The notes: generated by a model from the sequence alone, not told the origin. Positions 1 to 8,421 are shown, numbered from the stretch's first letter. The stretch: 13,908 nucleotides of DNA from Pseudomonadota bacterium (GCA_021780975.1 JAJXXS010000114.1:1-13908), one strand, 5' to 3'. Made by a program: numbers and translations.

Positions 1-405
1 CGCGAATTGATGCTCGCCGCCGACCTCAAGCTTGCCGGACGCCTCGACCGCCTCGACAGCAGCGGGGACGCGCTCGCCGTGCTCGACTACAAGACCCAGG
101 GCGCGCAGACCTTGCGCGACAAAATCAACGCCCCGCAGGAAGACGTTCAGCTCGCCCTCTACACCCTGCTGGCCGACGCCGGCCGCGTGCGCCAGGCTGC
201 CTATGTCGGGCTTGAGGACATTCCCGTCCACGAATATGCCCTGCCCGAGGAAGATCTGGCCGCCCTGGCGGAAGGCCACGGCGAACGCCTGAGCGCGGTC
301 TTTTCCCGGCTGGTGGAGGGTCGCGGCATGCCCGCCAACGGCACCGACCGCGTATGCGCCCACTGCGACATGCGCGGCCTCTGCCGCAAGGATCACTGGA
401 CCTGA
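1..405 (+). CDS. PD-(D/E)XK (RecB/AddB-type) nuclease, C-terminal fragment
   Basis: This is the 3' end of a gene that starts before the window; the frame is open from base 1 and stops with TGA at 403-405. The 134 visible residues contain the RecB-type nuclease core: GRLDRLD, then LAVLDYKT, where the Asp and the Asp-x-Lys are the expected metal-binding and catalytic residues, followed by QLALY, the conserved Gln motif. The C-terminus has a CX2CX5C cluster (CAHCDMRGLC). In AddB-like nucleases such cysteines, with a fourth one further upstream, hold a 4Fe-4S cluster that staples the domain. The likely role is DNA end processing or recombinational repair in the cytoplasm, probably as the nuclease domain of an AddB-like helicase partner. 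The N-terminal part is not visible, so a stand-alone Cas4-like or other PDDEXK protein cannot be fully excluded. The next gene begins 105 bases downstream and is unrelated. Confidence 0.82.
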   Translation, partial: RELMLAADLKLAGRLDRLDSSGDALAVLDYKTQGAQTLRDKINAPQEDVQLALYTLLADAGRVRQAAYVGLEDIPVHEYALPEEDLAALAEGHGERLSAVFSRLVEGRGMPANGTDRVCAHCDMRGLCRKDHWT

Positions 406-510
406 AGCAGAAGGGCACGACCTCCGGACAGAACTTTTCCCGCGCCGGCCCCTCAATTTGTCCAGGACGAGGAAAGCTTCCTTGCGCTGCTTAAATTCAA
501 GGAGAGTGCC

Positions 511-930
511 ATGCAAAGAAAAGCTCTTGCTGCTTCCCTGCTCTTGTTGCTGGGCGTCGCTGCCGCCCCGGCATGGGCTGAAGAAACACCCCAGGTCCAC
601 ACCTCAGGCGATGTCAGCTATGTCACCGGTGGCGTCGGGGAGGAACATGCCCAGGCCATGGAAGCCGTGCGCAAGGACTATCCCCTGTCCATGCTGTTCG
701 TGCGCAAGGACAAGCCCAGGAACGCCTATCTCGCCGATATCGCCGTCACGATCAAGAACGCCCGGGGCAAGGTCGTGCTGCAAACCACTTCGGAGGGCCC
801 GTTTCTGTACGTAAAAATCCCCGCGGGGCGTTATACCGTCAGCGCCACCCACGAGGGCAACACCCGTACCGCCGCTGTGTATGTAACCAGCAAGGGGCAC
901 AAGCACATGGTGTTCGAGTGGACTGAATAA
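511..930 (+). CDS. Small secreted protein, carboxypeptidase-regulatory-like fold, function unknown
   Basis: The protein has 139 residues. A strong Shine-Dalgarno AAGGAGAG at 499-506 sits 4 bases before the ATG and fixes the start. Residues 1-23 form a Sec signal peptide: MQRK, a Leu/Ala-rich core, and a cleavage site after AWA (AWA|EE). The mature part of about 116 residues is soluble. Around residues 74-125 it reads as successive beta strands (ADIAVTIKNARGKVV, then IPAGRYTVSATHEG, then TAAVYV), resembling the carboxypeptidase regulatory-like/transthyretin-like domains of periplasmic proteins. There are no catalytic motifs or cysteines. It is likely periplasmic, and its binding partner is unknown. 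It appears monocistronic: the upstream gene ends 105 bases earlier, and hairpins follow its stop before the ABC transporter gene. The gene call is firm; the fold is inferred from pattern only. Confidence 0.85.
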   Translation: MQRKALAASLLLLLGVAAAPAWAEETPQVHTSGDVSYVTGGVGEEHAQAMEAVRKDYPLSMLFVRKDKPRNAYLADIAVTIKNARGKVVLQTTSEGPFLYVKIPAGRYTVSATHEGNTRTAAVYVTSKGHKHMVFEWTE

Positions 931-940
931 GCCGCAACCA

Positions 941-979
941 CCCGCATAAGCGGGAGGCCGCGCCCGCTTGGGGCCTCCC
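941..979 (+). terminator. Two overlapping, mutually exclusive hairpins after the secreted-protein gene
   Basis: Eleven bases after the stop codon at 930, CCCGC (941-945), loop ATAA, GCGGG (950-954) can form a 5-bp stem. The end of that stem overlaps a second perfect 8-bp inverted repeat, GGGAGGCC (952-959) and GGCCTCCC (972-979), with a 12-base loop. The two cannot form together. No T-run follows, so this is not a canonical intrinsic terminator. It could be a Rho-assisted or weak terminator, or 5'-leader structure for the ABC transporter gene that follows. Confidence 0.4.
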
Positions 980-1030
980 CACGCGCGGTGTATCCTGAGC
1001 GCGTTGTCGACCCAGCCTGCCCTATTCTTC

Positions 1031-2836
1031 GTGCCAGAAACCAGCCTCAAAGCCCTGTTCGGCGAGTTCTTCGCCATCGCCAAGCCTTACTGGAAATCAG
1101 CGGAGCGCCACGGCGCCTGGCTGCTGCTGGCGGTCATCGTCGGCCTCAATCTCTTCCAGGTCTACCTCAGCGTGCTGTTCAACCACTGGAACAACGCTTT
1201 CTACAACGCGCTGCAAAACAAGCAGCTCGATGTGTTCTGGCATCAACTGCTGGTCTTCTCCGGTCTGGCGGCGGCTTCCATCGCCACTGCCGTGTACCAG
1301 TACTACCTCAACCAGATGCTGCAGATACGCTGGCGCCGCTGGATGACCGACCAGTTCCTGGAGCGCTGGATGGACAACCAGGCCTATTACCGCATCCAGT
1401 TGAAAGGGCAGGCTTCCGACAACCCCGACCAGCGCATCGCCGACGACACGCGGCTGTTCATTTCCTACTCCCTGAGCCTGGGGCTAGGCCTCATGAGTTC
1501 GGTCGTGACCCTCGTTTCCTTCGTCGCCATCCTGTGGGGGCTTTCCGGCACGCTCATGGTGGCGGGCTATGCCATTCCCGGTTACATGGTGTGGGTGGCG
1601 CTGATCTACGCCATCGTCGGCAGCTACCTGGTGCAATTTTTTGGCAAGCCATTGATACACCTAAATTTCAACCAGCAGCGCTATGAGGCCGACTTCCGCT
1701 TCTCCATGGCGCGCCTGAGGGAAAACACCGAAGCCGTGGCCTTCTACGGCGGCGAGAAGGACGAGACCGGACATTTCCGCGAGCGCTTCTCCCAGGTCTT
1801 CGCCAACTGGTGGGCGATCATGAAGCGGCAGAAAGTGCTCATCTGGTTCCAGTCCGGCTACAACCAGCTCGCCATCATCTTCCCCGTCCTGGCCGCCGCG
1901 CCGCGCTATTTCTCCGGTGCCATCCAGCTGGGCGGGCTGATGCAGACGGCGTCCGCCTTCGGCCAGGTGCAGGGCTCCATGAGCTGGTTCGTCGGCGCGT
2001 ATACCGACTTCGCCGAATGGCGCGCCACCGTGCAGCGGTTGAGCCAGTTCCGCAGGGCGCTTGCGCTGGCTGGCGCGGAAGGCGGCGAGCTGAATTTCGG
2101 TAGCAGCACGGCCAGCGCACTCACGGCCGAAATTGCTGAAGTGCGCCTGCCCGATGGAGCCTTGCTGCATCCGGCCATCAGCCTGACCCTGGCCCGCGGC
2201 GACCGGGTGCTGCTCACCGGGCCCTCCGGCGCAGGCAAGAGCACGCTGTTGCGCGTGCTGGCCGGCATCTGGCCCTATGCGCGCGGCAGCATCCATATGC
2301 CGTTGGGCACACACGCCTTGTTTCTGCCGCAGAAGCCCTACCTGCCAGTAGGCACTCTCAAAGACGTGTTGATCTACCCCGAGCGCGAGCGCAGTTTCGA
2401 CGATGCCGAGTTGCGCGCCGCACTCACCGACTGCGGCCTGGGCGAACTCGCCCCGCACCTGCAGGAAACAGCGCCCTGGCATCTGCAGCTCTCGCTGGGC
2501 GAGCAGCAGCGCCTGGCGTTCGCGCGCGCCCTGCTGCTGCAACCCGACTGGCTGTTTCTCGACGAGGCCAGTTCAGCCCTGGACGAGGCCGCCGAAGCGC
2601 AGCTCTATGGCCTGCTGACCGCGCGCCTGGCGAATAGCGGCATCCTCAGCGTGGGCCATCGCTCCAGCCTGGCCGCCCTGCACGGCAAGATCATCAGTCT
2701 CGCCAATCTGCGCCAGGACCCCCCTGCCGTGACGGAGGAATCTGCCCTGCACGCCAGCGTGCCGCACGACGCCCCGGCGGGGGCCGGGATCTATCAGCCG
2801 GCCCCGGCATTTTCACCGCTCTCTGACAAGGCCTGA
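1031..2836 (+). CDS. ABC transporter, fused permease-ATPase, SbmA/BacA/YddA-like (ABC_membrane_2)
   Basis: This inner-membrane exporter or importer has its membrane domain before its ATPase domain in one chain. I take the GTG at 1031 as the start (601 residues, MPETSLKALFGEFF). The frame stays open back to a TTG at 968, but the extra residues look non-coding; neither start has a clear Shine-Dalgarno. The membrane half (about residues 1-320) has several hydrophobic segments and the family hallmark LQIRWRRWMTDQFLERWM plus SDNPDQRI. The ATPase half has Walker A GPSGAGKST (397-405), signature LSLGEQQ (487-493), Walker B LFLDEAS (508-514, Glu512) and the switch His543, so it should be active. E. 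coli YddA has the same architecture at about 560 residues. Relatives move vitamin B12, peptides or long-chain acyl compounds; the substrate here cannot be read. The C-terminal tail of about 40 residues is Pro/Ala-rich and carries a hairpin at the DNA level. The gene is convergent with sucrose synthase, 10 bases apart. Confidence 0.9.
   Translation: MPETSLKALFGEFFAIAKPYWKSAERHGAWLLLAVIVGLNLFQVYLSVLFNHWNNAFYNALQNKQLDVFWHQLLVFSGLAAASIATAVYQYYLNQMLQIRWRRWMTDQFLERWMDNQAYYRIQLKGQASDNPDQRIADDTRLFISYSLSLGLGLMSSVVTLVSFVAILWGLSGTLMVAGYAIPGYMVWVALIYAIVGSYLVQFFGKPLIHLNFNQQRYEADFRFSMARLRENTEAVAFYGGEKDETGHFRERFSQVFANWWAIMKRQKVLIWFQSGYNQLAIIFPVLAAAPRYFSGAIQLGGLMQTASAFGQVQGSMSWFVGAYTDFAEWRATVQRLSQFRRALALAGAEGGELNFGSSTASALTAEIAEVRLPDGALLHPAISLTLARGDRVLLTGPSGAGKSTLLRVLAGIWPYARGSIHMPLGTHALFLPQKPYLPVGTLKDVLIYPERERSFDDAELRAALTDCGLGELAPHLQETAPWHLQLSLGEQQRLAFARALLLQPDWLFLDEASSALDEAAEAQLYGLLTARLANSGILSVGHRSSLAALHGKIISLANLRQDPPAVTEESALHASVPHDAPAGAGIYQPAPAFSPLSDKA
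2780..2805 (+). terminator. Hairpin inside the 3' end of the ABC transporter gene
   Basis: GGGGCCGG (2780-2787) and CCGGCCCC (2798-2805) form a perfect 8-bp GC stem with a 10-base loop, followed on the plus strand by GGC and then ATTTTC. It lies about 30 bases before the stop codon. Only 10 bases separate that stop from the stop of the convergent sucrose synthase gene, so termination signals have to sit within coding DNA. The short T-run is on the plus side only. Function as a terminator is inferred. Confidence 0.4.
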
Positions 2837-2846
2837 GTGGCGACCG

Positions 2847-5225
2847 TCAGGCAGCGGGCACTGCCCGCGCCAAAGGCCGGTACAGCAGGTGGTAAAACAT
2901 ATCCAGATAACGCTGGGTCTCTTCGCGCTCCAGATTGTTGACGAATTTCCAGAAGCCGTAAATGCGCGCGAGCGTCATCATGCGCTCGGCGTAGCGCTGC
3001 CAGGTGTAGCGGCTCCGCACGCGGGCGATGGCGCCGTCCGCGATGGCCTGCCAGATCCCCGGGTCGGCCTCGCAGCGCTGCAGGAATTCACTGATCTGCG
3101 CGGCTGCCGCGGCGCCGTCGTTGGGATCGACATGGAAGCCGGATTCGCCCGCGCGGATGATTTCCAACGGGCCGCCATAACGGGTGGCAAACACCGGCAG
3201 CCCCGAGGCCATGGCCTCGATGACAGTGAGGCCGAAGGCCTCGAACAGAGCCGGCTGCACAAACACGCCGCGACCATCGGCAACGCAGCGATAAAGCTCC
3301 CCGGTCAACTGCTTGTCCAGGCGCCCACCCACCCAGCGCGCGCAGGCATCGAGCCCATGACGGTCGAAAATTTCGTGCATGCGGCGGATTTCCGCCTGCT
3401 CTTCCGCATCGCCCGAGTCCGCGGGATCGATATAGCCGCCGACTATAAGCAACTGCGCCTGCTCGCGCAGACGGGGATGGCTGCCGTACCACTCCGCCAG
3501 TCCCGTCAGGTTCTTGATGCGATCCAGGCGCGCCAAGGTGAAGATGATGGGCCGTTCCAAGCTGAGCGGCCCGCCACGCCACGAATGGGCCCCGCCTTCA
3601 TCGCTCAGCAGGTGCTTGATTTCATCCTGCAGATGCGGCAGGCGGCGAGCCTTGTCGCTGTAAGGAAAATAAATCTCCGCATCCGCCCCCGGCGAGACGA
3701 TGTTGAATTTGGGGTCGTAGACATCGATGCCATGCGTCACCCGATACAGCCCTGGCAGGCTGTAGGCGCCATAGCTCTCGTACTGGCCAACCACCTCGCG
3801 CGTGCCGGCGATTTCCTGATAGGTGCTGGTGATGATGAAGTCGGCGCAGTTCATACTGATCAGGTCGGCGGTGTACTGGCAGGCGAAGTGGTAACGCTCG
3901 TCCATCTCCTTCCAATACAGGTCGGAGTAGAGATATTTGGTCTTCTCCAGGGCGTGGGCGATGTTGCACTGTGTCACCTTCAATTCGCGGCTCAACAGAC
4001 TCGCTACCAGATTGCCGTCGGAATAATTGCCGACGATGAGGTCGGGCAACCCCCCTAGGCTGGCTATCGCCTCGCGCTTCACCTCCGCCGCGTAACTTTC
4101 CAGGTAGGGCCAGATTTCGAAGCGCGAAATCCAGCGCGGCACGATGTCGCCATTGTCATTGCGAAACGGCACACGCAGGATGAAGCTGTTGCCGGTTCCC
4201 CAGATCTTCTCCAACGCCTGGTCGCTGCGCGTCCCGTCTGCTTCGGGAATCAGCCGGGTAGCCACGATGATCTTGGGGCAGACCTCCACCCCCTGGCTTC
4301 GCAGGCGTTCGCGCATTTCCCGCTCCAAGGCGCGCACCTGATCCAGGATGTAAACCACCTGGCCACCGGTGTCGGGACGTCCAAGAACATTCTCCTGACC
4401 GAAATAGCCGTGCGGCGACAGGATGAGCAGGCGCGAAATCATCGGGATGCGCGCCAGGAAGGCCTCCAGGGCCTCCGCTGACGGTGCTTCCAGGACGTCC
4501 AGCAGCAGCCCCAGCGTATCGAGACAGCGCCCGGCGGTATCACCCCACCCGGGCGCCAGACCCAAGGGCTGCAGCAAGGGTGCACAGGTTGCCCAACCCG
4601 TCTGCGCATCGAGCGTTTCCAGGCGCGCGCTGGCCTGTTGCAGGGCACGCCGCAACTCGGCAGCGTCGGCGTAGCCTCCGTACAGCAGCAGAGGCTGCCC
4701 TTCCAGCGCATGCACGCTGAGGAAGCGCAGCAGCTTCTGCTCCAGCATCTCCGGGCGGGCAATCAGCCGGCCCGCCAGCTGACGGTTGAGAAACAGCACG
4801 CCCTGGCCAATGGAACGCGCCTCGGTCATGCGTGGAAAGCCGCGGTTGAAGGGGGCGAAATCCACCTCAAGCACCGGCTCGGGCGCCTGACCGACCAGCG
4901 CTTCCTTGACGGCAAGAAATTCCGCCACGGCCTCGATGTCCACTTCCAGGTGTTCGGCATGCGCACGGTAATACTGCCAGGCGGCCACGCCGTGGCGGGC
5001 CGCAAAATGGCAGCCACCATCCTGCACCACGGCCTCCTGCAGGAGACTGATCCAGGTGCCGAGGGCGCGTTCGCCGGGCCCAAGTTCCGCGCCGATGGCG
5101 GCCCACAGCGAGCGCAGATCGCCCTGCAGCAGCAGGGCGCGCCCCACCTGACGGCAGCGGTAAAGCCAGTCGTGCCAAACCCGCGGATGCTGCTGGATGT
5201 AGGTTTTCAGTTCGTCACAGTTCAT
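2847..5225 (-). CDS. sus: Sucrose synthase (GT4 family, GT-B fold)
   Basis: It reversibly converts sucrose and NDP to NDP-glucose and fructose in the cytoplasm. The 792 residues match the usual size of about 800. Residues 1-265 are the regulatory N-terminal region of sucrose synthases. The catalytic GT-B part starts with the family's diagnostic glycine-rich block at 269-289 (HGYFGQENVLG, then PDTGGQ). H424 in NIAHALEKTKY, R566 and K571 in ARLDRIKN, and E662 and E670 in FEAFGLTVIE align with the sugar- and nucleotide-binding residues of plant SUS1. The plant N-terminal phosphoserine region is not recognisable. At the nucleotide-selectivity site the enzyme has R635 and T641 where plant enzymes have Gln and Asn, suggesting the bacterial ADP-tolerant type. 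It is last in the frk-sps-sus operon. The ATG lies 8 bases after the sps stop with no good Shine-Dalgarno, so translational coupling is likely. Confidence 0.96.
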   Translation of the reverse strand: MNCDELKTYIQQHPRVWHDWLYRCRQVGRALLLQGDLRSLWAAIGAELGPGERALGTWISLLQEAVVQDGGCHFAARHGVAAWQYYRAHAEHLEVDIEAVAEFLAVKEALVGQAPEPVLEVDFAPFNRGFPRMTEARSIGQGVLFLNRQLAGRLIARPEMLEQKLLRFLSVHALEGQPLLLYGGYADAAELRRALQQASARLETLDAQTGWATCAPLLQPLGLAPGWGDTAGRCLDTLGLLLDVLEAPSAEALEAFLARIPMISRLLILSPHGYFGQENVLGRPDTGGQVVYILDQVRALEREMRERLRSQGVEVCPKIIVATRLIPEADGTRSDQALEKIWGTGNSFILRVPFRNDNGDIVPRWISRFEIWPYLESYAAEVKREAIASLGGLPDLIVGNYSDGNLVASLLSRELKVTQCNIAHALEKTKYLYSDLYWKEMDERYHFACQYTADLISMNCADFIITSTYQEIAGTREVVGQYESYGAYSLPGLYRVTHGIDVYDPKFNIVSPGADAEIYFPYSDKARRLPHLQDEIKHLLSDEGGAHSWRGGPLSLERPIIFTLARLDRIKNLTGLAEWYGSHPRLREQAQLLIVGGYIDPADSGDAEEQAEIRRMHEIFDRHGLDACARWVGGRLDKQLTGELYRCVADGRGVFVQPALFEAFGLTVIEAMASGLPVFATRYGGPLEIIRAGESGFHVDPNDGAAAAAQISEFLQRCEADPGIWQAIADGAIARVRSRYTWQRYAERMMTLARIYGFWKFVNNLEREETQRYLDMFYHLLYRPLARAVPAA

Positions 5226-5233
5226 GGATCGAG

Positions 5234-7426
5234 TTACACAAGTAATAGGGAAGCCTGCGCAGCCAGACGCGCCGCTGAAACCGATCCGGCAGCGGACACG
5301 AAGCCGGGGAATCCGTAATGGCGTATGCCCTCCAGAATGCCGGCGGCATGATGGGCGCTCGCCATGTAAATACGCTCATGGCCGGCGAGATCGGCGATCT
5401 CCTCGCTGTGGTTGCCGACCACCACCGCAAGCGTGTCGCCCACCAGCATTTCCCGGTCGTTGCCGGAATCCCCGGCCACCAAAATACGCTCCAGCGGCAG
5501 GCCCCAGCGGTAGGCCAGGTAGCGGACCGCCTGCCCCTTGGAGGCGCGCACGGGCAGCACATCCAGAAAGACCCGATGCGAGTGGATGAGGCGGGCATAA
5601 AGCTGGTGGCGCGACAACTCGGCGCGAATCTCCCGCAGATCAGGCGCGCGATCGCGATCGAGGTAATAGCTCAGCTTGAACTCGCGCTGGTTTTCCGCAG
5701 GCTGCAGCCGCAGGCCCGGCATGCGGTCCAACAACTGCTGCACGTCGGCGCGGCGCCAGCGGTAGCGGATGTGGCTGGTCCAGCCGACATCCGGCTTGAG
5801 CGTGCGCCCGTAATGGATTTCCGAGCCCACCGAACTGATGAGGATATCGGGGCGCCGCACCTTCCATTGGCGCAGGACCTTCAGAGTCAACTCCAGGCTA
5901 CGGCCAGTCGCCACCGCAAAGCCCATCTGTCTATGGGTCTCCAGCCACGCCATGAGTTCGCGCAGGCTCGCGGCATCCCCCAGCAAGGTGTTGTCGATGT
6001 CCGATACCAGCAAGGACACCACCAGGGGAAGATCGACCCCCTGGCTGAAAGCCACCTGTTCGCGCCGCAACTGCTTGCGCTGACGGCGCAGCAGGCCCCC
6101 CATCTGCCTGAGATATTTGTCGACATGGGCCTGCCAGGTGTAGTGGCGCCGCACCCCTGCGCGTCCGCTGCGCACCCAGCCCTGCCAGCGACGTCGATCG
6201 CTGAGCGCGTCCAGCAGGGCACCGGCAATTTCCGCGGCGTTCAGCGGGTCGACCAGCAGGCCGTTGCGGCAATTGGCGACGATATCCTGCGGCCCGCCGT
6301 CGTGCGTGGCGACGATAGGCAGGCCGCTGGCCGCCGCCTCGATGAGGGTCAGCCCGAAAGGCTCGGTGTAGGCGACGTTCACGAACACGCCGCCGGTGCG
6401 GGCCGCGGCCCGGTAATAGTCAGCCACTTCGCTTTGCTCATGGTGCTTGGGCAGGGCCATCGTGCCATACAGGTCATAACGATCCATGGCCAGAATCAGC
6501 TGGGTGTACACCTCCTTCTGCTCGTCCGGCAGGCCGGCGATGTCATCGCGGTTGCCACACACGATCACCAAATTGGCGCGCTCGCGCAAGGCGGGGCTTT
6601 CCGCAAAAGCTTCCACCAGGCGCACGAGGTTTTTGCGCGCATCCGGACGCGCGATGGCCAGCACCATCGGCTTGCCGACATCGCGCAAAAAGGGGCTTAT
6701 GGCGCCCCGCACCGTGTGCCCACGCCAGCCGGCGCGCGGCGGGCTGAAGCGGCTGGTGTCGGTACCGGGCGGGATGACGACGAAATTTCCTTCTCGCACG
6801 TTTTCATACAAACCCCATTGCTGAGCGACCTCCTGGCGCGTGCTGGTGATGATCAGATCGGCTTCGCGCAGCAGTTCCTCCTCGGCGGCGAAGCGCCGCG
6901 GGAACTGGAACTGCTGATCGATGCGCGACGCGCGCCGCCCGGCATCAAGCAGCCGCTGCCGTTTGCAACGCCCGAGCGAGTGTCCGGTGTGGATCAGGGG
7001 CAGGCCGGTGAGGTGAGACAACTGTACGCCGACATATCCCGCATCGGCGTAGTGGCTGTGGATGATGTCAGGCAGGCGCTGCTGCTGGCGGATGAAATGC
7101 AGCAGCCGGTCGACGGCATGGTCGAGATGCGGCCACAGGGCCTCCTTGCGCAGATAGCGTTGCGGACCGAAGGGGAGACGCACGATGCGCGCCTTGTCGC
7201 CCAGCCATTCTTCCGCGCGCCCATAATCTTCCGCCACCGCAGGATCGATCACCTGCCGCGTCACCAGGTCAACCCGGCTGATTTCGTCGCGCTCGCCCAG
7301 GGCACGGGCGAGGTCCAGCACATAGGTGATCTGGCCGCCTGTGTCCTCGTCCCGGCCCAGCTCGACCTCGCTGCCACGTATCAGGCCATGCAAGCTCAAC
7401 AGGAGGATGTAACGGCCTTCAGTCAT
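5234..7426 (-). CDS. sps: Bifunctional sucrose-phosphate synthase/sucrose-phosphate phosphatase
   Basis: It makes sucrose 6-phosphate from UDP-glucose and fructose 6-phosphate and probably dephosphorylates it to sucrose. The protein has 730 residues in two domains. Residues 1-440 are a GT4 synthase: DEDTGGQITYVLDLARAL (26-43), HSHYADAGY (123-131), HTGHSLGRCK (146-155), R260 and K265 in ARPDARKN, and the E-x7-E pair E355/E363 in TEPFGLTLIE. Residues 470-710 are a HAD-family phosphatase: DIDNT with D476 and D478, ATGRS (506-510), K630, and GDSGND with D653 and D657. All catalytic HAD residues are present, so no separate phosphatase gene is needed. The start is fixed by a strong GGAGGAG at 7437-7431, inside the end of the fructokinase gene; the ATG overlaps the fructokinase stop by 8 bases. 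It is the middle gene of the sucrose operon. Confidence 0.96.
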   Translation of the reverse strand: MTEGRYILLLSLHGLIRGSEVELGRDEDTGGQITYVLDLARALGERDEISRVDLVTRQVIDPAVAEDYGRAEEWLGDKARIVRLPFGPQRYLRKEALWPHLDHAVDRLLHFIRQQQRLPDIIHSHYADAGYVGVQLSHLTGLPLIHTGHSLGRCKRQRLLDAGRRASRIDQQFQFPRRFAAEEELLREADLIITSTRQEVAQQWGLYENVREGNFVVIPPGTDTSRFSPPRAGWRGHTVRGAISPFLRDVGKPMVLAIARPDARKNLVRLVEAFAESPALRERANLVIVCGNRDDIAGLPDEQKEVYTQLILAMDRYDLYGTMALPKHHEQSEVADYYRAAARTGGVFVNVAYTEPFGLTLIEAAASGLPIVATHDGGPQDIVANCRNGLLVDPLNAAEIAGALLDALSDRRRWQGWVRSGRAGVRRHYTWQAHVDKYLRQMGGLLRRQRKQLRREQVAFSQGVDLPLVVSLLVSDIDNTLLGDAASLRELMAWLETHRQMGFAVATGRSLELTLKVLRQWKVRRPDILISSVGSEIHYGRTLKPDVGWTSHIRYRWRRADVQQLLDRMPGLRLQPAENQREFKLSYYLDRDRAPDLREIRAELSRHQLYARLIHSHRVFLDVLPVRASKGQAVRYLAYRWGLPLERILVAGDSGNDREMLVGDTLAVVVGNHSEEIADLAGHERIYMASAHHAAGILEGIRHYGFPGFVSAAGSVSAARLAAQASLLLV

Positions 7427-8351
7427 GCTTCTCCTCCGCCCATTCCTGCAATGTTTCCCCGTATATGCCGTGATCCTTGGGCACCGCCCCGCGCACGCTC
7501 AGCATGCGGCGGGCGAAGCGGTCAGCGCGCGCGAGGATCGTCGGCAGGCGCCACCCTTCCAGCAGCCCATGGATGGCAACGGCGGCAAACGCGTCGCCAG
7601 CCCCTACGCTGTCGATTAGCGGCTCCTCGAGCGGCGTGCCCGGCAGGTCGAAGACCTGGCCGTCCAATGTTGCCGCCTGAGCCCCCTGCGCGCCGCGGGT
7701 GAGCAGCAACATGCGCAGGTCGTAGCGCTTCAGCAGCCGGTAGCTCACGGCTTCGGGAGAGCCGGTGAGCTTCAGCCAGTCGCGCAGCACCTCAAGCTCG
7801 GGAAGATTGAGCTTCACCACCTGTGCCTGGCGCAGCAGCCACTCCACGGTGCTGCGCTCATACCATGGCGCACGCAGGTTCACGTCGAGGAACTTGAGCC
7901 CCGGGCTCAGGCGCAGTACCCCCTGCAAGGCCCGGCGGGTGGTCGGGCTGCGAGCGGCAAGGCTGCCAAAATACACTGCGCGCGGATGCGCGGACAATGC
8001 AGTGAGCCGCGCAAGGCCCGCGTGGATATGGTCATAGGCCTGGTCCGGCAGGATGTCGAAGCGCGGCTCGCCGGATTCAAGGTTGACCATGACCTGCCCG
8101 GTGGCATGGCGCGGGTCCAATTGCAGTCCGTGCACGTCCATGCCGAACTGGTTGCAGGCTTCGAGCACGGGCGCCAGGCGCTGATCGCGCCCGACGCGGC
8201 TGACGAGCAACGCAGCCGTGCCGAAACCCGCCAGGTGGCGTGCCACATTGAAGGGCGCACCGCCGAGAACTTCCGCATCCGGGAAGATGTCGTAAAGCAC
8301 CTCGCCAAAGACGAGCACCGAGTTTTGCAAAGCAGCAGACTTTTTATTCAT
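7419..8351 (-). CDS. frk: Fructokinase, PfkB/ribokinase family
   Basis: It phosphorylates fructose with ATP, recycling the fructose released by sucrose synthase. The chosen ATG at 8351 gives 310 residues, normal for the family. The frame stays open upstream to a TTG at 8438, but those 29 residues (Pro/Ala-rich) do not look like a kinase N-terminus. N-terminal GEVLYDIFP and LGGAPFNVARHLAGFG (29-44) match bacterial fructokinases and form the sugar site with the Gly-Gly pair. LDVNLRAPWY (155-164) is the central family motif. DSVGAGDAF (257-265) is the PfkB signature 2, with the anion hole and catalytic base D263. The substrate is assigned from sequence style and from the operon; another PfkB sugar kinase is the only realistic alternative. 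It is the first gene of the minus-strand operon, and its stop overlaps the sps start. Confidence 0.92.
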   Translation of the reverse strand: MNKKSAALQNSVLVFGEVLYDIFPDAEVLGGAPFNVARHLAGFGTAALLVSRVGRDQRLAPVLEACNQFGMDVHGLQLDPRHATGQVMVNLESGEPRFDILPDQAYDHIHAGLARLTALSAHPRAVYFGSLAARSPTTRRALQGVLRLSPGLKFLDVNLRAPWYERSTVEWLLRQAQVVKLNLPELEVLRDWLKLTGSPEAVSYRLLKRYDLRMLLLTRGAQGAQAATLDGQVFDLPGTPLEEPLIDSVGAGDAFAAVAIHGLLEGWRLPTILARADRFARRMLSVRGAVPKDHGIYGETLQEWAEEKHD

Positions 8352-8421
8352 CGCTAATGCACCAGGTTCCGCTGCCGGGCGGATGATCAGTGCTATAGGA
8401 AAATGGCATGCTGCGGACGGC

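Noticed and set aside
968..1030. TTG start at 968 extending the ABC transporter by 21 residues
   Set aside because: The TTG lies inside the hairpin region, has no ribosome site, and the added residues do not look like the family's N-terminus; the GTG at 1031 fits better.
5318..7702. Very long plus-strand frame (794 codons) opposite sps
   Set aside because: It is an antisense shadow of the GC-rich sps and frk genes; its protein has no recognisable motif, whereas the minus strand encodes clear enzymes.
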